A stretch of DNA of 64,000 bases. It comes from Fremontodendron californicum. Lineage: Eukaryota > Streptophyta > Magnoliopsida > Malvales > Malvaceae. Position 1 is the stretch's first letter. Each line of letters starts with the position of its first letter. The stretch spans positions 2,666,001 through 2,730,000 of the forward strand of contig JAULJL010000033.1 of the NCBI GenBank assembly GCA_030761205.1, in the 5' to 3' direction. The notes under the pieces were generated by a model. The model saw nothing but the letters and a program-made list of their open reading frames with translations, did not search any database and was not told where the DNA came from. A program made the translations under genes and the position numbers. Positions 44,982-57,002 of this stretch are shown in pieces.

Positions 44982-47900
44982 GGATGATATCACCATAATG
45001 ACATCATATTCTTGAATAGTTGAATTAGTTAGGGGCTGATTACTTAATCTAAGGGTGGTAATTTCACATAAAAAGCATCTTGGATTAAGGGCCTTTGGAT
45101 TAAAATTGGCTAGGAAAAAATGACAACATTCTACCCTATTCTAGAACCTATTCGGCTACCAGGGGGTTTGATTTTCATTTTTAGTTTTTGGGGCTAGATA
45201 GAAAAAGGGCAGTAAATAGTGGAGAGGAAAAAGAAAGGAAAAGAGAAAAGAGAAGGAAAAAAGAAAGAATTTTCTTACTACTCTTTGATTTGGAAAGCTA
45301 GAGCAAGGTAACTATGTTCTGTCATGCTCTCCTCCATACTTTGTTAATATGATTTTTCTATTTCTATTGTTATTGTATTTTCTTTCATGAAATAAACTTG
45401 TTGTTCAAAATAAGTTTTAAAAGGTCTCTACCTTGTATTTTCATAAGAAATCAAGAAATTTTTTTTTACTACTTGTTTATACAATGGCCGAATGTCACAT
45501 TTTTGATTAGGTGATCTTGTGTTTGATTTTGTTAATGTGGTTCGTTGTGGTAGGATAGCTTACTTGTGGTAGATTAGCTTGACTGTGGTAGGTTAGCTTG
45601 ATTGTGGTAGGTTAGCTCTACACCATGCCATGTGTTTGTGATATTGCCATGCCATGTTCATATAGTACCATTCTGCCATATGTGATTTTTTGGTTACAAT
45701 GTTTGCATTTTTATTATGTTTATTAGTTTAACATGCTTCCATTTAGGTTTTGCATATTTAGGTTGCCAAGTGTTTCTAGGTTTTCCCATGTTATTTAGAG
45801 GTCATTCGGTTCCCATGCTCCCTTGTGTATGTGTATTTTCATTTTATTAGGTTTTCATGCATTCATTTCGTGCTATACATGTTTCTATTAACATTTAGAG
45901 TATTAGGGGTCAATCGGCCATACATAGTCAAGGTCATTTTAGGTCATATTCGATTTTCATGCACCTCTTGTATGACATTTTAGGCATTAGGTTTCCATGT
46001 TCTTATTTCATGCATATTTTGTATGTCATTTTAGGAATTAGGTTTCCATGTTTTCTTTTCATGCCATACATGTTGCTCATGACATTTAGAACCCTAGGAC
46101 CATTTGTCCATACATAGTCTAGGTCATTTCAGAGATTTTTATTTGGTTTTCATGCATGTTTCATCTTCCATATTAGATGTTAGGTCATTATGATTCTTAT
46201 GACATATTAGTCTAGGCAATTGTATTTCAAGCCTTGCATATGTTTCTATGATATAGTAGGCATTAGGATATCTTTGTATTGCCATGCATTTTCATGACAT
46301 TTGAGGTCTAGTTTATATTTACATTGCCATTCATTTCATGCATATTAGGTATAGGTAGCAGTTATTGCCATGCAAGTTCATGCTAGGCATTAGGTCATTT
46401 TGAATTGCCATGCATTTTCTATGTCATTTTGGCCTTAGATCATGCATTTCATTCATTAAAATTGCTGTTTGTTCATGCATCTCATATCATAACACTTGAT
46501 TCTTGACTTAGGCCAATCAATGGCTCAAAGCCAAGCTCACATGAGCATGCTTGTGGAAAATTAAGAAGTTGTCAAGTTGAAATTTCTACGTTTGTGATTT
46601 TCTTTCATTAGGCAATCCTTGTCCAAATTTTTAGAAATTTTAGCTACTATTTTTAGGTCCTTAGAGGAGTCTCCAATATTTTTGTTTTGATTTTTGAATG
46701 ATTTTATCAAAGGCTTAAAAATGTTTTTGGCAAAACAGTTTTTCACCTAGTATTCTGATTTTCGTGATTTTTCTGGTAGGTCATCCTTAGTCTATAAATT
46801 AAGAAAACTTTTTCCCATAGAGTTCGACATGTTTTGAGTCTCCCATAATTTTTTCAGATTTGTTTGAAATTTTAAAAATAGGTTAAAAAATCACACTTTA
46901 AAACTGGACAGTAGAGTCAGATTTGAATTCAAGAAAAAAATGATTTTCTGTTTTGGCTAAGGCATTAAGAGGGGGCTGATTAGGAATCTTAGCTACTACC
47001 CTAGGTTGATTTCTAAACCATTTTAATATTAAAAAATGATTTTATGAAGCTCGGGTCAAGGGTGGTCAAGTCCAGATTTTCAAAGTTAGGAAAATAGAGC
47101 CATTTTCAAAAGGGGATTCGGTTATGGTATTCAAGATTTTCAAAATTGTTTTTAAACCAATCACAAAGTATTTTTGATTTTAGAAAATTTAATTTGATGT
47201 ATTTTCCTAAGGTAGTCGGATATCTTTTTAGGTATAAGGATTTCCTTATTTAAAGGAAAAAATACACTTTCATGCATTGCATTTTCCATGTTCATGCAGA
47301 TTGTATAATATATGATTTTTGCTATGAATATTTCTATGGCAATTCTATTATTTTGATTTATATTTCATGGTGTTATATTGCTTGTTATATGGTTATGAAT
47401 ATTCTATGTTACCCTATGCTTTTTACTTTGTCATTTATTTTTGTCACATCATTTAACATTTACTATGTTCATGCATTATTATTTTTATTTTCATGCATAT
47501 TTCATGATAATATTATTTTATGTTTCATATTCATTTCATGTCACTTAGATTATATTCCATGTCATTTAGATTATATTATGTCATATAAAATATGACATGT
47601 CATTTAAAATATGCCATGTCATTTAGATTTGCCATGTCATTTAAATTATATTAGGTCATTTGGAATATATTATGTTACTTAGGACATACCATTTCACTTA
47701 GAATATATTATGTCACTTAGGTTATATCATTTCATTTAGAATTTGTTATGTCACTTAGGTTATATCATTTTATTTAGAATATACTATGTCATTTAAATTA
47801 TGTCATGTCATTTAGGTTGCATTATATTATTTAGATTTTGCTATGTCATCTTTATTATGTCACGCGTGTTCATATTCATTTTTTAAAAAAAATGTTTTAA

Positions 47901-48588
47901 AATAAGATAACGATTTTCAATAAAATAAAGATATTCTCGAGTTAAAATAATTCATAAGTTCTCTGCCGGGTTTGCTGGAGAGGATATCATCAATTATCAT
48001 TAATAAAGGAATATCTTTCTTTCAAAGAACGAGAATGATTCGAAAAAGTTTCCCAAATAAATAAAAATTCCTATATTTTGCCGAGTTTGTCAAGGAATAT
48101 AGGAAAATTTTGAGTTAATAAATTTCAGGTCATTTCCAATTAAAAGTGGAATTATTTTTCTTAAAATTGAGAATTAATTTGAAATACCAAATTTAAAACC
48201 GACTTTTTATCGAGACTTGAGATAACACACAATTAATAAGGTACCGTTTTATACGGGTGTTGTGGGGGTGCTAATCCTTCCCTGCACGTAACCGAGTCCC
48301 GAACCCGCTTCTTTGATTTCTCTGGTTTAAAAACGCAGACTTGAAATTGATTTTAAAAAATGTTTTAATTAATTTTAAAATGTTTTACAAAAATCGATTT
48401 TAATAGGTGACCGATCACACCTAGCCAAAAAAGATTGGTGGCGACTCCATGTCTTTTTTCGAGGTTATTTTCAAACTCTCATTTTATTTCGAGAGGAATT
48501 AAGTCTTCTTTTCCTATATTTTTTTTTAAATGTCAGACTTAAAGAATAAAGTCTCGCGATGAGACTTGTTATTTTTTAGGTTGCGACA
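44982..48588 (+). repeat. 3' LTR of element X, right part
   Basis: Continues the LTR cut at 21765. It aligns with LTR V from about 7860 on, ends GGTTGCGACA, and has the array based on TTTCATTTAGAATAT at 47520-47850. It is more diverged from Z's LTRs than these are from each other, with extra GTGGTAGGTTAGCTTG repeats near 45550-45620 not seen in the others. No primer site follows, so it is a 3' LTR. Confidence 0.85.
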
Positions 48589-48822
48589 ATGGTAAAACAA
48601 ACATTCATATGGGATATGAGATGTTTAGTTTTAAGATTAGAAATGTGCATTCAATAGAGTTTTGAATTCACATCCCATAGGAAAGTAAATAAGTTTACTT
48701 TGAATGTTTCTACACAAGTAGGAAACAGTGGGAGTTTTATGACATTTAAAAGTTAAAGGTCATAAGTTGAAATCCAATATTATGCATAGGATGCATAAAG
48801 GCACAAAGATTTAGTAGGATGC
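48589..48822. other. 234-bp unassigned DNA between elements X and W
   Basis: Starts ATGGT after X's LTR and ends GGATGC before W's LTR. AT-rich, with GTAGGAAACAGTGGGAG near 48717-48733. No repeat, ORF or known motif was recognised. It is the target DNA in which X and W lie and is either host sequence or a relic of an older element. Confidence 0.4.
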
Positions 48823-51800
48823 TGTAAACACCTAATTTTGTCCGGACCACTAAACAGGTATGTTTTCTTCCTATATTAATGTTTCCGAGTGCAAAAAGAC
48901 CGTTTTCATCCTGCAGGTGGTACTCCGAGACGTAGTTTAAGAGGGCGAGCATAAAAAGTCAAACTTGAAAAAGTCAACCCCAAAAAAGTCAACCCCGAAA
49001 AAGTCAACTCCTAAAAAAGTCAACCCACTTTCAAAATCAAGATTTTAAGTTCAATTGAAAAATGGCAAAAGAATTTTGACAATCCGAGGTCTACATTGAA
49101 AGATATGGAGTTCGGAAGTTGGGATTTGGAGATTCAGTAGAAAGGAAACCCTAATCCGAGAAATTTGGTGAAAAGTGCTTAAACGATCAAATTGGTCGAA
49201 ATTGAAGATTCCAAATGAAAGATAAGCACTGACTACGGGTAATGGAGAAGCCACTTGCAAGAAAAATCGAATGAAAAGTCAATCCGGGAGAAAACCGAGA
49301 ATTAGGGTTTTTAGTGGATTTCGGTGAAATTGGGAAGAATCACAGAAATGGCCCGACTTGGTAAGACCAAAGCCCCCAATGGATGAAGAATGATTAAAAA
49401 GGATAGCCCAAGGCTCATATTGAAGAAAATCTGAAAATCGTACTTGTTTTGAGCAAAATCGGGTTTCAGAGGCAAAAGGGCAAAATCGGAAAATTTGGGT
49501 AAAATAGCAAATGGACTTCGAAAATTCTGAAAATTTGTCAATCTCATTCTTAGATCATTTGAAAGAGATTGGTAAAATAAAATTTTGATTCAGAGTTCGT
49601 TTGCAAAATTGCTAAAATCCCGGGCTTCTAAAGTAGTAATTCAAAAAGAAAAATCTCGAATAAATAGCAAATGAGCTCTAAATCTTATAAAATTTTGCAA
49701 ATCTCATTTTTAAATTATTTGGAAGAGATTGGCGAAATAAAATCTTGATTCGGAGTTCGTTTATAAAATAAATCCCGGGCTTCTCATGTAGTCATTCAGA
49801 AAGAAAAATCTCGAAAAAATAGCAAATGAGCTCCAAATCTTCTGAAATTTTGAAAATATCATTTTTAAATTAATTGTAAGAGATTGATGAAAGAAAATCT
49901 TGATTCGGAGTTCGTTTTCAAAATGGCCAAATCCCGGGCCTCCTATGGAATAATTCAAGAAGATAAATCCCGAAAAAATAGCAAATGGACTCCAAAAATT
50001 CTGAAATTTTGCAAATCTAATTTTTAAATTATTTGGAAGATATTGGAGAAAGAAAAACTTGATTCGGAGTTCGTTTGCAAAATGGCCAAATCCCGGGCCT
50101 CCTATGTAGTAATTCAAGTCGATAAATCCCGAAAAAATACCGAATAAGCTCCAAAAATTGTAAAAACTTCCAGATCACACTTTTTAATTATTTTGAAGAT
50201 ATTGGTGAATAAAAATCTTGATTTGGAGCTCGTTTAAAAAATGGTAAAATGTAGGGGCATAAAAAAGGGCATTTTTGGAAGAAAAAATCCAAATAAATAG
50301 CAAACGGACTCGGATAATTTTGAAAACTTCCAGAACTCAATATTTTATTATGAAAAAAGAAATATTGAATTTGGAGTCCGTTTGATATTTATTTGCATCC
50401 GGAGGGCAAAACGGTCATTTCACCCAAGCAACCGAAAAGGGCTTCTTTGGGCCTTTCAAAAAATCAGAGTTGGGCTAGAAAAGAGAAGTGCTAGCCTGCC
50501 CAGGCCCAAAGGAAGGAGGAAGCTTCTGATTTTTCAATCAAATGGCTAAAAATCAAGAGTTAGTTAGAAATTCTCTTTGATCAAGCCATGGTGATTAAGC
50601 CATATAGGCTAAGAAAGATGTCAACATTATTCTTGAACAACTGTAATTTGAGAGAGCTGAGATGCTAATCTAAAGGTGGTAATTTCATGATTTTTCACCT
50701 TGAATTATTAGCCATTTGATGGAGAATTGGTTACAAAAAAATGACAACATCCTTGAGCCATTTAGAGGGGGTTTCGGCCAGCTTGAAAGAAGAGGTCAGA
50801 ATTTCATTTTTTCATCTTCATTTTGCTGAGTTCTTAGATATTTTACTTAGTTTTTCTCTTCTTGGTTGAAAGCAAAAAAGAAAAGTTTAGAAAAGAAAGG
50901 AAAGTTTGAAGAGATAAAGCTTGAAATACAGCTTCTTGAGGTTGCTCTTGAGCACCAACTCTTGCACTTTCTTGATTTTCCATTCTTGTTTTTGCTATTT
51001 TGATTTATATTTGGTGAGTTTCCATTTTCAATAAATGTTTTTTTATTGTTCTTTTAAGTTCTTCCTTCATCTCTTTCTTAAGTATATTTTTTTACATTTT
51101 ATTTTTACAATAAACTCACGATGGCCAAATGGCCTACATTATTTAGTTAAGTTGTTGTTTTGATTTATTTTACCATATTGTTTATGTTATGTTATTTTCT
51201 TTGATTTTGATGTTTTAAATGTTATGTTACTTCATATTCTTGGGTTATATTTTAATTTGGTTGCTTTGTTTGTTGCCATTTATGTTTTAAATATCATGTT
51301 TTTGCATTTTTAATTTTCTGTTTTCATGATGTTTAAATTTGAGCATGTTTTAGATTTAGTATATCAAGTGTTTGTGAAAATGCTTGTGTGGTCTTTGCAT
51401 GATTTGAGTTTTATATCTTAGTTGAGCATGTTTTAGACTTAGTATATTAAGTGTTTGTGAAAATGCTTGTGAGGTTTTTGCATGATTTAAAAGTTTTGTT
51501 TTAGTTGAGCATGTTAGTATACCAAGTGTTTGTGAAAATGCCATGCTTGTTGGAGCTTGAGGCCATTTGGCTACTCCATGTGTTTTGCATTGTGTGTTCA
51601 ATTTTTTGCCATGTTAGTTGGTAGGTTTTTGCATTTACATGTCATTTGATTTAGTTCTGCATGCTAGTATACCAGGTGTTTGTGAAAATGCCATGCTTGC
51701 TAGTTACATTAGGCTATTCGGCCATCCTTGGAATTTTTGCATTTTATGTGCATTCTTGCCATGTTAGTTGATAGGTTAGCATTTGCATGATATTTGGTTG

Positions 51801-52001
51801 AGTTTTTTAGTTTAAGCATGCTTTGTGTTAGTGAAAATGCCATGCATATTTTAGTTATTAAGTTAGGTTTATTTGCTATGCATGTTCATGCATTTTAGGT
51901 CTAGGTTGCATTAAATGCCATGCAAGTTCATTTAGGTCTAGCTCACTTTATGAATGCCATGCATTTTTTCATGACATTTAGATTTAAGCTCATGCATTTC
52001 A
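48823..52001 (+). repeat. Truncated 5' LTR of element W
   Basis: Starts TGTAAACACCTAATTTTGT (one change from the family start) and follows the common LTR, including the ~160-bp repeats (49480-50350), to CATGCATTTC at 51991-52000. The next few bases (ACTTTATGAA) match neither parent and look like filler at a deletion joint. Confidence 0.85.
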
Positions 52002-52007
52002 CTTTAT

Positions 52008-52599
52008 GAAGAAAACTCACCGGATAAAAGTGGCTAGATATGCCGATACCGTCACACCTGATTATCTGGTATGGAGGGAATAAAGGGTTATTGATAGACT
52101 ATTGACATCAGATGGGGAGGAGGTCCAGTTCATGAATCCGCCACCGAGAGAAATGCCGTCAGAGTTAGAAATTGCAAGAGCGGAATTTGAAAAAGAAATG
52201 GCCCGGATGAGCAAGGAAATTACCCAACTGCAAGAAGAGCTTGAGGACATGAAAGACAGGGAATCAGCTCGGGAAAAAGAGAAGGAACAGATTAAGAGAG
52301 AAAGGGACACCGTTAAGGGCGACCTTCGCGAATTACATTTGGAGAACAAGAGGTATCGCTTTGAGCTCAGATTTGAGGGGACTCTCAAGACTTCCAGGGA
52401 ATGGGAACAAGAAGTCAGATGCCTCAAAAAGGAGAAGAACTATTGGGCAGAAAAGGCAAAACATGAGGAAGCCCGAGCAAATCAACTTGAGAAACAAGCT
52501 AGGGAGAGCTTACAGGGCGATGCTTCTGCTAACACGTCAAAGGGCCGTGAACAAGTAGGGATCAGATGGAAGAACAAGGCAGTTAAAGGAGGACATTGA
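52008..52599 (+). pseudogene. ORF1 of element W, C-terminal coiled-coil part only
   Basis: Begins inside ORF1 at the equivalent of position 28818 in Z. One stop lies near 52080. The rest is open: VQFMNPPPREMPSELEIARA, then a long charged coiled coil (EITQLQEELEDMKDRES, GDLRELHLENKRYRFELR), ending KAVKGGH. The DUF7745-like N-terminal half is gone with the deletion. As a remnant it has no start of its own. Confidence 0.75.
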
Positions 52600-53129
52600 A
52601 GAAGGTCCAGGATCTGAGGGAGTTATTATAGGACTAGTATCTTGTAATAGTTTTTTAGGAGAGACAGATTATCATGTTGTCTTAAACAGGGATCTTTTGT
52701 TTGATGTATTTAGTTCCAGGAAATCAATGAAAGACCATTTGGTTGGAATTATCCCGGGGCCAATACTTTAAATACATTCATCATTCACTAGCTTTTTTAT
52801 TTTATATATTTTATTTGTTCATATTCATAATCATTCATTCATTTATTCTTTATAAATTGTTCATACACTTAGCCATTTATTTATTTGTTCATTCATTTAT
52901 AATTAGTCATCTAAGTTCATACACTTAGTCATTTACTTAGTTGTTCATTCATTAACACTTATTCATTTATTCATTCATTCATTCATTTTTTCATTTTTTA
53001 TAAAATAAAATAAGAAATGTGTCAATAATTTCTAATCCATGGTTTTCAAAAAATAAAGGCACAATTGGTTGCACTCAGAAAGAACCAGATTTCCAACACT
53101 CTTACAATATTCGGTCTCGAACAAAAGCC
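52600..53129 (+). other. Spacer between ORF1 and gag of W with ATTC-rich microsatellite
   Basis: No credible ORF. ATTCATTT/ATTCATTC repeat runs at about 52780-52995, longer than in Z. Confidence 0.6.
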
Positions 53130-56100
53130 ATGGAAAACGATCAGCTTGCCAGAATTGAGAGAATGGAAAGAATCCAGAAAGAACTACAAGAACAGTTGAC
53201 TAAGTCTCAAGAGGAGACACGAGAACAGATGACAAAGCTCATGGAGATGATGAGCACTATGATGAAGCAGAAGTGGCCCGGAGAGAATTTAGTTGCTGAA
53301 ATAGGGGCAGTGAATCAGGAGGATATACTAGAAGTGGTATAGAGAAATTGCCAAACATCCCACCCTGTGGGAAATGAAATCCCAACTGGGGCAGCATCCT
53401 ACATCTACATCCAGCCGGCAGCCGAAGCACAGAATTTCGGTCCAAAAAGGGGTAACATCGGAGTTGACCCAATTGAGGTTGAGGTTCCAGACTTCGAAGA
53501 AATGGCAGAGAAGGAAAGGGCCAAAATGACTGAACTAAAGAGGGTCGAAACTGCTGAATCTGAAAAGAAATATCAGTTGTTGGAAGAAAGGCTAAGAGCA
53601 GTGGAAGGAGCAGAGTTGTTTGGCAGTCTAGATGCCAAAAAGATGAGCCTGGTACATGATCTAATAATTCCACCGAAGTTTAAAGTACCAGATTTTGAAA
53701 AGTATAATGGGACCACCAACCCATCGGCTCATCTGACTATGTACTGTAGAAGGATGACAGGGCATGAGGATAATGAAAAATTGCTTATTCATTGCTTCCA
53801 GGATAGCTTAACAGGGTCAGCCACCCGATGGTACAACCAACTCAGTCGTACCAGGATTCGTTCATGGACGGATTTGGCCAGGGCTTTTATGGAATACTAT
53901 AAGCACGTTTCTGACATGGTACCGGATAGGCTGTAATTACAGAACATGGAAAAGAGGTCCAATGAGACCTTCAAGGAGTATTCACAGAGGTGGAGGGATC
54001 TGGCCACACAAGTGCAACCTCCTTTAACCAACAAAGAAACCATGGTGTTTTTCATCAACACATTGAAAGCACCTTATTATGACAGATTGGTGGGAAATGC
54101 TACCAAAGATTTTACGGATATGGTAATATGGAGAAATGATTGAGTCAGCCATTAAGAGTGGAAAGATGGAAAGGGGCGAGTCTGCTACCCCAAAGAGAGC
54201 TTTTCCTACAAAGAAAAAGGAGGAAACCCATGCAGTAAGCTTCAACCAATACCTTTATACACCTCCTACACCACACACACCACCGAGGCCTTATACCCCT
54301 ACCACACCTTATACACCTCCTACACCATACACACCATACCCGGGGTATAATCCTTATTACCCTAATATCAACCACCTTACCCAAAACCCGTTCCCCTATA
54401 CCAATATACCACAACAGCCATTCCCAACTAGCATATCCCCTCAAATCACCCTTCCTAGAAATGCTGTTCCTAACACATAAGGGCCTACGCGTAATGGCCA
54501 ACGTTCACCAAGGAACGATCAAAAAACCCAATTTGATCCGATTCCCACTACCTACGGTGATCTATATCCAAAACTGTTGCAGGGTCAAGTTGTTGCACCC
54601 GTGTACCTAAAACCTTTGACACCTCTATATCCAAGATGGTACAATGCAAATACCAACTGTGCATACCATGCGAGAATCCAAGGACATTCAATTGAAGATT
54701 GTCTGGCCTTCAAAAAGAAAGTCCAAAGCCTGATTAATGCTGGGGTTGTGAAGTTTGGATCAAAAAATGGGCCGAACGTAGCTGGAAATCCATTGCCCAA
54801 TCATGCTGGGAATCAGGTGAATGCAGTATTAATCGGAGGGGACAGAAGATTAAAAAGGGATATTGGGGAGGTTAAGACTCCGATGATGACAATATGGGCT
54901 GAAATGGTCAAGGCAGGATTGGTGGAAGATACGGAAGGTTTGAAAATGGTTGCAAGAAGGGTGCATAATTGGTGCCCGTTCCATAAAGTTGAAGGCCATG
55001 ATATACAGAATTGCAGGGACTTCCGGGTTAAATTCCAAGAGATGATGGATAATGGGGTAGCCCAGTTCTATGAGGAGATAGAAGGCGAAATAGAAGTCAT
55101 TGAAAATACAGGTGGCTATGGGATAGGAAGACCCCTAATCATCTACTATGATGAACCGGAGAAAAAAGTTATGCCAACCATGGAAGAAAATGCGCCCAAA
55201 TTAATCATTGATTTACCTGTTTCTTTTCCATACAAGGAAAACAAGGCTACACCATGGAAATATGACTGCAGCATGGTTATGCCCGGGTCTTCAGGCCAGC
55301 AGGATATTACAGGTATTGGGCATTTAACCAGAAGTGGGAGGTGTTATGCTCCGGAGGTCGTTGAACAAGCGGTAGCAGGGAAAGACAGAGGAGTTGATAA
55401 AGGGAAGAAGGTCGTCGAGCCAATCCATATTGAGATGGATTTGCCAGAGGAAACAGAGAGGGGATCACCCATGGTTAACCGAATCAAGAAGCCAGTATGT
55501 GAGAAAGAAGCTTGTGAGTTCTTGAAATTTATAAAGCATAGTGAATATACCGTGGTTGAACAACTGCAACGTCAACCAGCTAGGATATCAATCTTATCCT
55601 TGCTTTTAAATTCAGAACCACACAGAAATGCTTTGTTAAGAGTATTAAATCAAGCATACGTGGCCAATAATATATCAGTGGAAAAGCTAGATAGGTTGGT
55701 GGGAAACATCGCAGCTGATGATTGCATATTTTTCAGCTATGAGGAAATACCACCCAATGGTATTGGATCAACAAAAGCTCTCCATATAACCACCACTTGT
55801 AAGGGGCACATATTACCGAGGGTCCTTTTGGATAATGGTTCTTCATTAAATGTGATGCCTTTAGCAACCTTATCCAATTTTCCCGTGGATTTATCCTATA
55901 TGATACCAAGTTGCACGGTGGTCAGAGCTTTCGATGGAACAAGGAGGGAGGTTATGGGAACCATTGAAGTTCCTCTGGAAATAGGCCCGTGCACATATAC
56001 AGTGAATTTCCAAGTTATGGATATTAATCCATCTTATAACTGCTTGTTGGGAAGGCCATAGATACATTCAGCTGGGGCTGTACCCTCGTCTCTTCACCAG

Positions 56101-56795
56101 AAACTAAAATTTGTGATGGAGGGCCGGTTGATCACGGTATCAGGGGAGAAAGACATAATAGCCTCCGCATCCACTGAATCTCCTTATGTGGAGCCCAATG
56201 AAGAGGCCGTGGAGTGTTCTTTCCGGTCTTTGGAATTTGTAAATGCAGTTTTTATCGCTGAAGGACAGAAAATTCCAAAAGTGAAGCTGTCCAAGAACAC
56301 AAGGCTAGGGGTAAGAACCACCGTAGGAAAAGGCTGCAGGGCTGGAAAGGGTCTCGGGAAATATCTTCAGAGGATGGCTCGAGCCATAGAAGTAAAAGGA
56401 AAGAAGGACCGATTTGGCCTAGGATATCTTCTGAAGGCCCATGAGAAAAGAAGACAAGTTGAAAAGAGCCGACAAAGGAGGATGGCCCGTCTTACGGGTA
56501 TGGATATTGAGTGGGAGCCTATGACATTCCCACCTATCCTTCACAATTTCCGCTCAGCCGATTCTCTTTTCGGAGAAAAGAATTCTGATGATGTGCTTGT
56601 GATGATAGAGAAAGTCTTCAAGATATTCCAGGTGAATAGTGATAAGCAGATGTACGATGTGGAGATCTGCACGACTGAGAAAGACAGGATTGTAAGAGAG
56701 AGTACTAGCTGGATGGTGCGACCTTGTCCACCAGGATATAGACTAACCAACTGGAGTGCGACTGAGTTGCCCATAGTCTTTAAGTCTATTCCAAA
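53130..56795 (+). pseudogene. gag-pro: gag-pro exon of element W, few stops
   Basis: Better preserved than Z and useful as its reference. ATG of MENDQLARIERMER at 53130. Coiled coil, gag domain (about 53640-54140; PPKFKVPDFEKYNGTTNP, SATRWYNQLSRTRIRSWTDL), Pro/Tyr/Thr-rich stretch, two CHHC knuckles (the first starts near 54658), retropepsin with LLDNGSSLNVMP (about 55820-55860), then a clear Gly-rich G-patch-like stretch at 56302-56427 (GKGCRAGKGLGKYL ... KDRFGLGY). Damage: stops at 53340, 53934, 54478 and 56059 and a 2-bp deletion near 54129. A 494-codon stretch (54577-56061) is uninterrupted. Ends at the splice donor at 56796. Confidence 0.87.
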
Positions 56796-57002
56796 GTAAT
56801 ACTTTTTAAAAGGCAATCTTAATTATCTTTACCCAGAGATATTAAGAGTTTTTTCTGTAATGGGCTTTTTAAACATTTTCATTCAATAAATAACAAGCAC
56901 AATGCATTTATCCATATTGTTGTGTCCATATTCTTTCATTTTTGTTATTTATTTTGTTTTCTATATATTTTCCTATATTGTTTTTTCTCCACCTATTTAC
57001 AG
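56796..57002 (+). other. Intron between gag-pro and pol of element W (207 bp)
   Basis: Same donor (CCAAA/GTAATAC) and acceptor (CCACCTATTTACAG) as in Z, including the long T-rich stretch. Joining gives K-C-T-E-A-K-Y in frame with pol. Conservation in two copies supports a working intron in the ancestor. Confidence 0.8.
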
